Source: Apostichopus japonicus (taxonomy: Eukaryota > Echinodermata > Holothuroidea > Aspidochirotida > Stichopodidae). From it: a DNA stretch of 64,000 nucleotides. Numbering within the stretch: the first letter of the stretch is position 1; each line of letters opens with the position of its first letter. The translations under genes were made by a program, and so were the position numbers. The notes under the pieces are model-generated. The model was given only the letters and a program-made list of their open reading frames with translations. It made no database searches and had not been told where the DNA came from. The stretch is from assembly GCF_037975245.1 (NCBI RefSeq), contig NC_092576.1:41129611-41193610 (forward strand), written 5' to 3'. Positions 37,567-48,538 of the stretch are shown piece by piece.

Positions 37567-37728
37567 TACATTTTCCACCTTCTCGATAGACTCGCTTAAG
37601 GATTTGGATAAAGCTCCAGAACTTTAACACATGTCTTATTTGGATATTTATTTCTGCAAGCATGTACATACATTACGTCATTAAATGTAACTTTCATCCG
37701 TTAATTCGACTTTTATATTCCTTCACAG

Positions 37729-39243
37729 ACAAAACGTCTCTTTTAGTGAATGCTTTGAAAAGGCGATATAGAACACAATACAAAGCTATCCAACCAATAC
37801 CGTATATTAAGGAGAGACTGTATTGTGTAGATAAGGTTCTGTAGAAGGAGGTACAGAGTTCTATTCTAGTAGAGGAACAACAGATAAAGGTGAATGGGTA
37901 CGTTTGGATTCTTACAGAGATATCTTCACAGACTCCCGAATTAAATCCAATCGTCGTATCATAGAAGCAGAGCCCGGCTATGGCAAGTCAACTGTAACCT
38001 TACAGCTTGCATGATTGGTGCAACGGTGTAGAAGGTTCACCTCTGAAAGGCATAGAGATTCTGATTCTTCTCCGGTTAAGACAGCTTGGAAATGTCAAAT
38101 CTATCTACCAAGCAATCAAACTATTCTTGGTACCAGACGAACCGAGAATAAAATCCAGTGATATTAAAAATATCATTGAAAGTTGTGATTCTGTTGAGGT
38201 ACTTCTGGACGGATATTACGAGTATCCTGATAGGGACAAACATACAGGAAGTGACGTAGACCGAATTATTACAAATGATCTGTTCGAGGATTTTGACGTA
38301 TCCTTAACAACCAGATATCTTCCAAAGGACTATGACAGATATAATACTAAGCGAGTGAGATTAGTTGGATTTGACGAAAAGGCACGTGATCAGTACATTC
38401 GTAAGGCTATTGCTGGAGATGACGAAGAGATTGTTGAGGAGATTAATCGCGCTTTGAAAGCTAACCCGATACTTGACGACTTATGTCAGGTTCCGCTCTT
38501 GTTTGTTATGTTTGCTCACATAACTCACGAAAAGGAATATTTTCAAATATTCAAGTCGGTTACAGAATTCTTTAGCCACATGATCCAATGTTTCAATAAT
38601 CACATGAGAAAGAAATCCCTGGGTAAGAACACAAAGAAGCACATGAGTGAGTATGAAGTTGAGCATACTGAGTAACTGAGTAATGTAGCGTTTGAGGGCC
38701 TCAGTAACGTGAACCAACAACTCTCATGGGGTAGGGAGAAACTGGGTAAACGACTTGGTCAAGGGTCTTATGATCACTATATCTTAGTTGGTATCTTGGT
38801 AGAGGAAGAAGTACCTGACGTCACAAATGAAATGACTTCAGCTAAACACATACAGACGAAGACCGAAGCAAGGTTCTATCATAAGCTCTTCTGTGAATAT
38901 TTTGCATCTTTTGCATTGGTAGTTAAGGTTGCTGCTGCTATAAATGCAACTGAGGTGAAGATAATTCTTGATAAAATAGATCCATTCGATTTTCAATACC
39001 TGTATCGATTCAGCTGTGGGATTGACGCTACAGTTGGGAGCAAGATAATAGAATACTTGAAGGGAAGACAAGACTGCGATAAGTTTGTCATACTCTGTAT
39101 CCTGGAACAAGCTGGAGAGATAGATGATGGCATCAAGAAAAGTGTCATAGATATCTGCTCGAAGGCATTTTTTCTCGCCAATAAGGACAGCAAGCTGCTT
39201 CAAAGATGTTCTATTCAGCTTTTTGACGTTGCCTCTAAATGTG
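37729..39243 (+). pseudogene. NACHT exon of NLR copy B
   Basis: An exon of about 1.5 kb with acceptor CTTCACAG and donor GTAAGT. In order: a pre-NACHT segment (LVNALKRRYRTQYKAIQPIP), Walker A EPGYGKST (about 37970-37995), ILILLRLRQLG, the Walker B-like LLDGYYEYPD (38200-38230; the usual acidic residue of the DGxDE form is Tyr), sensor-like TTRYLP, then a helical-domain region ending FDVASKCV. Breaks: a frameshift at a TAG near 37842, a 2-nt loss near 38010 directly after Walker A, and TAA at 38673. The remainder (38709-39243) stays open in the same frame, so decay is recent. Confidence 0.85.
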
Positions 39244-40653
39244 TTGTAAGTAATACTTTCTTTATAAATACATTATAGTAGCTATTTATTGTTGCTTCCT
39301 TCGAAGTGATAGCGATATCCATGGGTGTGTATATATGTTTTATATATAGCTCAAATTCAAACGATCCATCCAGAAATTTTCAACAATGGAAAATACCTTT
39401 CCCCAAACGCTGTTGTACCCCTGGTCTGATTCCGAGATACTGATCCCTCCGTTGAGAGACAGTAGATCAAGAGCTCGAGATCACGAAGGGCAGCATATGG
39501 TTCGTGGTCCAAAGCGACCCTTGTAACGACCCGTTTGCTTCGCGCGTGAAAATAATTGAATATTTGTTTAGTTGTATCCATACACAAGAATGATAGCAGT
39601 AATTTCTTTACCTTAATGACTGGGAGGGGAAGGTGACTTTTGTGAAGGTGGAACAACAGATAAACCTCAAATATTAAACATAAAGTCAGCCTCTGTTTTC
39701 GTTGTCTACTACACACCTGGTTTGTTCTTTTTTTTTAAGGGGGTGGACGTCAACTGTTTGGATAAGAAATATGAAACGTTATATTTCTAAAAGTACAACC
39801 AAATAGCGCGTTTTGATTACAGAAATTTGTCAAAAATTAATTAATTTTTCGTTAGAAAAACTGGTACTGAATAGGTATGCTTGGGCCATCTGTCTCTACG
39901 TTACCAGTGTCGTAATTGCTGAATATATATAGTATTTCTCAACTGAGAGCAACACTCCTATTCTCATAACAGTGTCTATGCGTTACCACTGAATAATGAC
40001 GTAACTTCCTGTTCATATATCCTTTGATCCTTTGAGATCAGATCTGGAATGGTCGATTACGTGTAAACACTATTAGAAATCACTGTGGAATGACACACGT
40101 GGCTTTCAAACACACCGTTTCAGGGTCGATGGATAAAGTGTAGTCACGACTTATGTTATGTTATGATGATACAACGACAACTGATAGTGTAAACAAAGTC
40201 CACCATAAACAAATTAGTCCAAAACCACATACGCCAAAACATTGTTCCCAAATGTTGATAATTGTCTCAAATGCTTAATTTCAATAGGCTACTGACAAGA
40301 TTAAAAACAATGAGATATGTAACTGTAAATGTTTGAGAATTTCCAGTTACTTGATAGCTAAAAGTTATGTCTGATAAATTGTTACTTGTGTTTTGTTAGA
40401 AATTTGATAATATTATATTAATAATATATTTTATCTTCTTACCCAACCTATTATCTCACAATTATTCTATGTTGTTGATTGTAAACTCACACAATACCGT
40501 CATCTTTTATACCGGTTACTACATCACGTCTCTATTTCTGACATTCTTTTAGCTAACCTTTACATTCACGTTCGACGTTTGAACCCAATATTTTATTTAT
40601 TCAATTCAATAAATAAATAATATCGGCATCAGTAATATTTTCCATTCCATTAG

Positions 40654-40859
40654 ATTCCTATCTATGACTTAACACTATACAAGTCATTTAGTCACGTGGA
40701 TGAAGGTGAGGTCATCCTACAATCCGGTCTACGACTATCAGGACTGTTATCAGTGCATATGATGTGCAGAGAAATCAAGGGCGGCAGAGAAATGACACAA
40801 CAAGAGGTTGTTGATATAATGATGTATGTACAACAGTCAAATGAACTAGAAAGATTAAG
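40654..40859 (+). CDS. NLR copy B, post-NACHT exon
   Basis: 206 nt, the same length and phases as 5298-5503, between CCATTAG and GTAAGT. Encodes DEGEVILQSGLRLSGLLSVH and VVDIMMYVQQSNELERL. It enters in phase 0 after the NACHT exon ending at 39243, which links this segment to the NACHT protein. Confidence 0.7.
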
Positions 40860-41861
40860 GTAAGTACATTAAAACAGAAAAAACATAGTTCACGTTTACA
40901 ACCATTCAATACTCGAACATTCTTTGTCATATATCATGCCGGAACGGATTCTTATAGAGAAACCATAATATGGTTGCTTCATAAGTCCTTAGTTAGGGCA
41001 TACTGCAACACGTTGCTCCGATAAATCATTGGGATCCGAATCAAATATCCAGTGTCAAGGTCATCTTGATCTAGTTCAAATTAAGGCAGTTTAAACCGAG
41101 CACAGACCAGCCTTCAACAGGTGATTTCGAACCATATTATGCTGCAAATGTAACGCCACTGAAAGTTTCACATTAACTCATTTATTACGTAAAATATGTT
41201 TATCAAAATGCATGTTCCTCACTTTACTTCGAATAACAGTTGACAATACTGAGAGTCCAAATTGAAATTCTTCAAAATTTTCGACTTTCTTTTCTTTATT
41301 GCAATTGAGATCTCAAGTGTTGTTTCTTTTGTGGACGTAAACAAGGAAAGGAAACAGCAGATGGGACGGGCTGTGTCAATGTATTACTATTTGTTAATTA
41401 GTGTCTTATAAGAGACTACTTGAGATAAGTGAGGCAGCAGGCATCTACCATAATATTACATTGATTCTCAAAGAACGTGAATGGTATCCCTGTAACGAAA
41501 AGTGTTTGAAAAGTGGTACTGAAACTTCAAGAAAATATATTTATTACATTATCTAGTTCCCTGGTTCCTTTGCCCTACTATTTAGGTCATAAGTTAATCG
41601 ACATTGGGATCCAACGTCCATTTGAATCATTTAACGACATGAGTTGTTTCTATTGATTTCTCGAATAAAAAGTTCAGAATGTCAACCTCAATGTCGCCAC
41701 CCCTTTTGTTTGTTCATAGTTTATTGACTTAATAGTGAAAAGACCAGAAATACATTCGAGTTCTCTTTCTTCCCACCATCAATTATTTATGTAACTAAGG
41801 GATACATGTAGTATAAAGATATTTTCATTGTTTGAATATGTACATTCTCATATCTTTTATC

Positions 41862-41928
41862 TGTCTACTACTTGCATCAATTCCAGTTCGATCCATGCCT
41901 TCGGCTTGGCTATCAAATGATATCTCAG
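41862..41928 (+). pseudogene. NLR copy B, relic of the next exon
   Basis: Homologous to 8353-8429 (LLLASIPVRSMPSAWLSNDI), with the donor retained, but the segment carrying the AG acceptor and the first residues is deleted, so normal splicing is not expected. Confidence 0.6.
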
Positions 41929-42324
41929 GTTTCACTAATCAAAGCATTTAATCGATTGATCGTTCGGTTTAAGTATTACAGTCATAGTTCATTCAGAACG
42001 ATCCAGATTAGAATGACATTTGTTTAATGGTTGCTCTAATCAGAGGCTAAAATTCAGAGGCGAGAAAGATTGAAATTAACAACGACATCAACAGATAATC
42101 TTAAATTTGATGTGACAATCATCTTATTAGATCTGGCAACATAATGTAGCCTTTCACCTATACGGTGAATGGAAGACAAACCCTGCAGTGATATACACTA
42201 GGCTAAATGGTCAATCAAATGTACTCCAGAGCCCATGTACATGTAAATATTTAAAACAAAACTATCATAAGTAATCTTACAATTTGAATTGCTTGCCATA
42301 CGGTAATTGTAACTTTTTTTTCAG

Positions 42325-42350
42325 TTGGAAGAATTTCGAACCTATTGGAG
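42325..42350 (+). CDS. NLR copy B, possible micro-exon
   Basis: 26 nt between TTTTTTTCAG and GTAGGC, the counterpart of 23134-23159; could encode LEEFRTYW. Same reservations as for that copy. Confidence 0.3.
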
Positions 42351-43082
42351 GTAGGCCTTAATTAAATTATATACTGTAAATTTGTAAAATGTCAATCTCC
42401 GTAAACAAAACATAGAGCGGATTTTATTCAATATTTTGAGTACTTTTAATTCTGAACGGAATGAACGATATTCATACTTAATGTAAACCAAAAACATTGC
42501 AAATGCAGGATACCCTGGGACATGTCACTGTGGACTTGAGTTCTATACTCAGCACTGCCTGACAATGCTTACATGCAATTGATCTCTCGTCATTCTAGTG
42601 TAGTCCATCATAAACATTTCGTCTTCTGGGTACAAAAACTGATAAGTAAGAGGCTAGGAAACATTTAGGGTTTCTAGGAACTATTTAAACCTGACTTTTA
42701 TCCAAGAAAAAAAAAACTTTTTGTTCAACATTGATAAATTTACCAGAAATGATATTGCTTTTAATGACGTTTGCACTCGGGTATAAAAATATGGTATATA
42801 TAAGGGAAAAATCTACGCTATGACTGTCATTGTCTTTAAACCTTCAAAATGTGAGTTAAAAAGGCAAATGCATTGTAATCATACTGCAGATACATAAATT
42901 TGAGACAAAAAATAACACAATGAGAAAATTATTCTTTGTTTGTACCAACTTATGTATTTCATGTTATATTTTATCTACATGACCATAAACTGAAATTTAG
43001 TACGTTAATTTCTTACATGAATTAAAAGGAAGAAAAATACCTCTTGTCCCCGTACAAAAGTGAATCAGTGAAACAAATACAC

Positions 43083-43935
43083 CCCACAACTGCAAGGGAG
43101 TGTCATTTAGCACCAAGAAGAAACACCATTAATGGCTTACAATACAGTTCTGAGGGGCGTACCAATACGCCCCGCTACTGGTTGGAGTGTCATTTAGCAC
43201 CAAGAAGTAACTACATTTAGTGGCTTGCAATACAGTTCTGAGGGGCGTACCAATACGCCCCACTACTGGTTGGAGTGTAATTTAGCAACAAGAAGTTACA
43301 AAATTTAGTGGCTTGCAATACAGTTCTAAGGGGCGTACCAATACGCCCCGCTACTGGTTGGAGTGTCATTTAGCACAAAGAAGTAACACCATTAAGGGGC
43401 GTACCAATACGCCCCGCTTCTGGTTGGAGTGTCATTTAGCACCAAGAAGTAACAAAATTTAGTGGCTTGCAATACAGTTCTAAGGGGCGTACCAATACGC
43501 CCCGCTAATGGTTGGAGTGTCATTTAGCTCCAAGAAGTACCAACATTTAGTGGCTTACAATACAGTTCTAAGGGGCGTACCAATACGCCCCGCTACTGAT
43601 TGGAGTGTCATTTAGCACCAAGAAGTAACAACATTTAGTGGCTTACAATACAGTTCTGAGGGGCGTACCAATACGCCCCGCTACTGGTTGGAGTGTCATT
43701 TAGCACCAAGAAGTGACACAATTTAGTGGCTTGCAAAACAGTTCTGAGAGGTGTACCAAAACGCCCCGCTAATGGTTGGAGTGTCATATAGCACCAAGAA
43801 GTTACACCATTAGTTCTGAAATAACCTAATAACACCATTAGGTGGCTAAGAATGCAGTTCTGAAGTCCGTACCGATACACCCCCTACTGCTCGGAGTGTC
43901 ATTTAGCAATAAGAAATTACATCATTAATAACAAC
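43083..43935 (+). repeat. 88-bp satellite with a conserved hairpin
   Basis: The hairpin GGGGCGTACCAATACGCCCC begins at 43154, 43242, 43330, 43396, 43484, 43572 and 43660, with a variant at 43748: steps of 88 bp, except one 66-bp unit that lacks 22 bp. It forms a perfect 8-bp stem with a CCAA loop. The rest of the unit holds GGTTGGAGTGTCATTTAGC. Edge units are diverged. The minus-strand open frame across the array is an artefact. Confidence 0.95.
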
Positions 43936-44214
43936 AATAAGTGGCTTACAATGCAGTTCTGAAGGATGTACTATTCAGACCCTCAGATTGCTCTAATGGG
44001 CATACTGATACCCCTACTAATAATTTTATACCAAAAAAGTACAATAATAAGAGAAGTCACTGTAACCTTACCCAACCCTCCCACCCCCCCCCCTTTTTAT
44101 TTCACACACACTTAAAACAAGCATTTTAGGATTTGCAGAGTAGAAGACCATGTGGCTGTTTCAGTGTTGCCACTTCCTAAAGATGAACACATATACCCTA
44201 CAAGACAATTAACC

Positions 44215-47200
44215 TCCCTGTTGTCCCCAAATGACCTTTGACCTTCACCAAAATCAATACGCTTCTTTTAATCAGTGCTATACACATATTTTTCATCCTC
44301 TGTGATCTAGGATCATCCCTAGCAACAATAGGCACATTAAGTTCTGTGTCATCATCCCATCAAAGTTTCCTTGCAATGGTTTTCCTCTTGAACGCAATGG
44401 CCAGACCAAACAGACTCAGTGTGAGCATTTCTGTGTCATCTTCAGAAAAAAGAGAGAAATAAAACTTTATTCTACACTGACAGTCTAACCATTTTATTTA
44501 TTTTTTATCTGTTGCATTGATAGTAAAAAAACAAATGAACAAAGACTGCAAATGTTTTTTTTGATATGATAAGTTAGCAGGACTATACTGTCATATGATT
44601 GCAGTGCTATCACTCTGCTGTCCTCTACAATCTGATTAATACTATGACAGAGGTCACATGTCTGCCTGTATTAGTAGCCTACATGTTGTTCCCATTATAC
44701 AAGTAAAGATTCCATTTGAATGTAATGTGTCCCCTTGGAGTAATATTGAATTAAAACATTGAATTTAATTTGATGTGACATTTGACCTATGTTTCTGGGG
44801 GGTCTGCTAGACATAGACTTTAACCCTAAAACACCTTCATACCAAGTTTTAAGAAAATCAACACAGCCATTTAAGAGGACTGTTTGACATAAAATTGGAC
44901 ACCCCACACAGACAACTTTTACCCCTCCCTCAGTCAAACACTTCCGGTGACCATGCAATACCCCACAATGAATGACCACTATTGGGAAAACTAACCACTA
45001 CCATGGCAACTGTTGCGTAATACTGTTAATGGTCCAACTGGCAAAGGAACTACAATATTGTACCTAATCCTCCATATGAGAGTGATTAGATAACAATTAT
45101 TTGAAAATTCACATACTGTAAGAGAGCGATTCTGTGTGCACAACACAAAGTTATGTGTTATGTGTAGACAAGGACTTTCCATACACACTTTCAATGTCTT
45201 AATGCATAGGTCATTGCAACCTGAATATACAATATGGAGGAATGAGATGAATAACTGCTTGGCAGAAATTCTTCTATAAAAACAACATTCATAGTAGTCA
45301 CCTTTACCTCAATGCTCATCTGATGCCTGGTTTCCCCTATTTTGATGTGCTTGTTTGCTAACCAAAGTTTTGTATCTTTATATTCTTGTCTGGATTTCTC
45401 TCCCTCAGCTCCTTACAGGCTGTCAGATTGTGGATGCCACCAATAACTTCATAATGGTATCCATTTGCCTGAAAGAAAAATTTGTTACAAAATGTGAAAA
45501 TGAATATATCAGTAACTTAAGTCAAAGTAGCGTAATGTCAGACTTTTGTCCTCAAAGATCAGGTGTAATTGACATGCAAACAGAAAGCCACAGGGCTTAG
45601 TGATTCCTTTGCCTATTGTTATTGTAGGGCATTGGAGGGGAGAGTTCTACTGAGTACATGGGATCCACAGTGAAATAAAAAAAAATCTCTTGCAACTATT
45701 AGCAAAGGAGAACTTAATGTGTACTCACAGATATGGTGTGGACAACCCTGAGTTATCATGTTTTCAAAGGTTTTTAATATTATGATGTGTGTAGGAATCC
45801 ACATGTCAAGTAAAAGATCTGTTCATGTTGTTCTTCTTGTCTAGGGCTAATATTGCCATGTGCATGGTGAGGTACCATGTTTAAGAAGTTTTTCAGACTG
45901 AAATTAACTGACCCCGAGTGACCTTGACCGAAACAGCCAAAAAAATAGAAGACAAATGCTTAATTCCTATCAAATTTGAAATTTACCAAAACTTCACTTC
46001 TTCAGCTAGAAAAGTTGTCAGTTGTTGACCACTAGTCAGGGTTTTTGTTGAGAAATGAAGTAGGTGGGTCAAGTTGAAAAGTAGGCGGGACTGTCTGTAC
46101 GCGGACATGGGGGAGGGGTCTAACCCTCCCCCTCCCCTTTGCCTGAAAATTGCAATTTAAAAAGTCTCTAGATGCAAAATGGTGCAATATACAGTTGTTT
46201 GGTCAATGATATTGCCCCCTCCCAATCACCCCTTTCTTCTGTCCTATTTTTCTTTTTTCCTCCTGAATTTTTTTATTAACACTCGGGTCATGGAGCCTAG
46301 GGAGGTAGCTATGCCACTGAACCGAACTTAGCAAGGGTGTGACGCACTTGCTGCATTAAGTGAAGTGCCATCATAACAAAATGATAATAGGTCTACGGTA
46401 CCTACAAAGTGAGTAGGATTTTACTGCCAAAAAATACCCAACTAGGTCTGTGATAGAATTAAGTATTTATATAGTATTTATTTCTCTCGATTTTTTTCGT
46501 CTAATTTTTTTTTTTTAAATATTTTTTTTTTTTTAATATATATATTTTCTTACTAAGCGTCGCAAAGTAGCCGGGTCCTGTACGTGCAGTAAGGGAGTCA
46601 TTTGCCCCGGGTCCCGGCTACTAACGAAACCCTGCTAGTGACCTCAAATGACCTTGACTTCTCCCAACACACTATCAGCTGAGTATTTACTAAGAGTGTC
46701 TTCATACTGAGCATTAACTTCATGCAGGCTGTACTTAGTGAGATATGTCTTCAGAATTTAACTAAAATTGACCTCAAATGACATTTGACCTCAAAAAAAG
46801 TTAACATTATAGATGGCAAGTATTCAATCAGAGGAACAAATTTGACATTCTATGTAGCTTTATTCTTTGAGTTAGCTCATTCACAAAGTTTTCAGGTTTA
46901 GACCATTGGTTATCTCATATGACCTTTGGCCCCTCCCAAAGCAATAACAGTGAAGAATTTACTAAGGTGGTAGATACCGAATACATTCTTCTAATTGTTC
47001 AAAGTGTGAACTTTATGTAAGCTGTACATGGTGAGATAACCTGTTAACAAAGTTTCAGATTTTTAGGTGGTGTGGACCTCAAACAATTTTTGACGTACTA
47101 AGTAACAGCAAGTGGTAAGCACTCGGTTGAGGGATAAGCATACTAATTTCACTTAACCTTTACTTCAGTAAGGTCATTTATAGGGTTTTTAACGGTTGAC

Positions 47201-47300
47201 CACTGGCAATTAAATAACAATAGCAGCTGAGAATTTGCTAAGGGGTAGCTTTCTACCAAGTATGAACTTAATGCATATTGCACTTGTTGAATTATCAAAG
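44215..47300. repeat. Degenerate repeats rich in TGACC half-sites
   Basis: Poorly conserved tandem-like units recur with TGACCTTTGACC or TGACCTCAAATGACC cores (44229, 44776, 45910, 46638, 46768, 46918) and nearby text such as CAAAGTTTTCAG. A low-complexity T-rich patch lies at 46500-46550. The ParB-like exon at 45363-45468 is embedded in this region. Confidence 0.45.
44296..44447 (-). CDS. Possible terminal exon of the minus-strand gene
   Basis: After a TTTTCTGAAG acceptor the minus strand reads DTEMLTLSLFGLAIAFKRKT and reaches TGA after about 27 codons, in a phase compatible with the exon at 45363-45468. Weak on its own. Confidence 0.2.
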
Positions 47301-48538
47301 TTTTCAAAATTTGAGCTAAGGCATCTCTCTCTCACATATGCACACACAAGCTTTCACTGCTGCATGGTTTTTGATAAACAATTATGAAGCACTCCATTAT
47401 AAAAATCACTTTATAATCAAGTGCTGATTACTCACCGTGGGTTCTGAAAAATTCTCCAAGTTTTCCAAAGTTGTTGCTATAACAGTCAGTGGTTGATATT
47501 GTGGTTGTTAAAATCTAACATAGCCTCTTTTAGTTTGGTGAGAAATTACACATTCACTTCTCTCAACTTCCAACCAACTTCTAGATTTTCTATGTCAATA
47601 TTTGCAACACCTGTGGAGAAGTAAAAACGATGGTAAGTAAATTTCTGCAAAGCTAACATCAACTGACAGGGAAATGCCACACTGTAGGTATGCAAAAGGT
47701 TTTCCGTAAACTTTGTGAAGTTAAAAATACTATTCAAACCAAATGTACACAGTGACTATAATGATTGTTAAAGTATGTTGAGAAGCAATGTTCAATTAAT
47801 GAACACATTATTAATGGGGTTCTGACCCCTCCCCGATAACACTCAAATAAAAACTGATACTTCTATTGATGTTGTAAATTTCTGGTGAAAAGTCAACAGT
47901 TGAGGCAGTTCTTAATGGGCATGCAGTAGGAGGCATACAGATGGCTCAGTATGAAGGACACTGCACAGAAACTGGTGTAAAATGAATTTGACAGCTGCCT
48001 ACTGTCCGTTTAGTTGTGGGCTGCTGAATATTACTCATACAGTATGCGGGCCCACCATGGTAGCCACAGGAAGAAATTTTGACTAACAAAAGGCCAAAAA
48101 TAGATTGCTGAAAATGGAAGATGATTGTTTTAGCATCTATGACAAACTTTTATCAATGTTTTTTCGTGTTGAAAATTAACGCTTATTCAAATTCTCTTCA
48201 ATTTTTTTTTTGTTCAGTAAATTGGTGAACCAAAAAGTTTGGTTTTTTTTCCCTTTGTTCTTTGGTGGGCCAGATTAGATTGTCTGGCATGCGCAATCTG
48301 GCTAGTAGGGGCCCCCTGTTCTAAAACCACAATTCCAATTCCTGAGGCAGTATATTGTACTGCTACCGTACCTGACAGCTTCTAAGGGTTCTCACCTAAG
48401 AATGCTGCATTGACTTCCTTCTTGATGAATTCTAAAGGGCTGACAACTGGCTGATCCTTATTACTCTTCCTCTTTTTGTGAAGCACAGGTAACTTGTGCT
48501 GAGCCTTTCTTTTCTCTTTACTTCCTGATGTTGAAGGT
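45363..48538 (-). CDS. Multi-exon gene with a ParB-like segment, partial
   Basis: Minus-strand exons with good splice ends: 48538-48396 (acceptor AAACAG, donor GTGAGA; a lysine-rich, probably nuclear segment with KEKRKAQHKLPVLHKKRK and PLEFIKKEVNAAFLG), 47610-47550 (IDIENLEVGWKLREVNV), 47476-47436 (NNFGKLGEFFRTH, donor GTGAGT) and 45468-45363 (GYHYEVIGGIHNLTACKELR). The first three join in phase. The fourth resembles the signature of ParB/sulfiredoxin-fold proteins, whose usual form is close to YEVIxGxxRxxAxxEL, but it does not join in phase, so an exon is missing between 45469 and 47435. The start lies upstream of 48538 and was not found. Function unknown. Confidence 0.45.

Larger units (their letters stand above)
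36865..42350 (+). pseudogene. NLR (NACHT) gene copy B, disrupted
   Basis: Exons in order: 36865-37060, 37488-37566, 37729-39243 (NACHT), 40654-40859, 41862-41928 (relic), 42325-42350 (micro-exon). NLRs are cytosolic NTPase sensors of innate immunity, strongly expanded in echinoderms. Family assignment rests on the Walker A region EPGYGKST and its typical surroundings. The NACHT exon has two frameshifts (about 37842 and 38010) and a stop (38673-38675), the Walker B-like motif is altered (LLDGYYEYPD), and the fifth exon lost its acceptor. It is therefore a pseudogene unless the breaks are assembly errors. Confidence 0.8.
40500..42610 (+). repeat. Segmental duplication, copy B (blocks 1-4 contiguous)
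   Basis: The four blocks that are spread over 5158-23405 in copy A follow one another here within 2.1 kb. Both exons and introns align, so copy B shows the compact arrangement, from which copy A was expanded or copy B was contracted. Confidence 0.8.

Noticed and set aside
39357-39716. 119-codon minus-strand open frame in the NLR copy B intron
   Set aside because: Antisense to the gene, no recognisable domain, repeat-like composition.
43635-43880. 81-codon minus-strand frame and CRISPR-like regular repeats
   Set aside because: It is an 88-bp satellite without unique spacers; neither a CRISPR array nor a gene.
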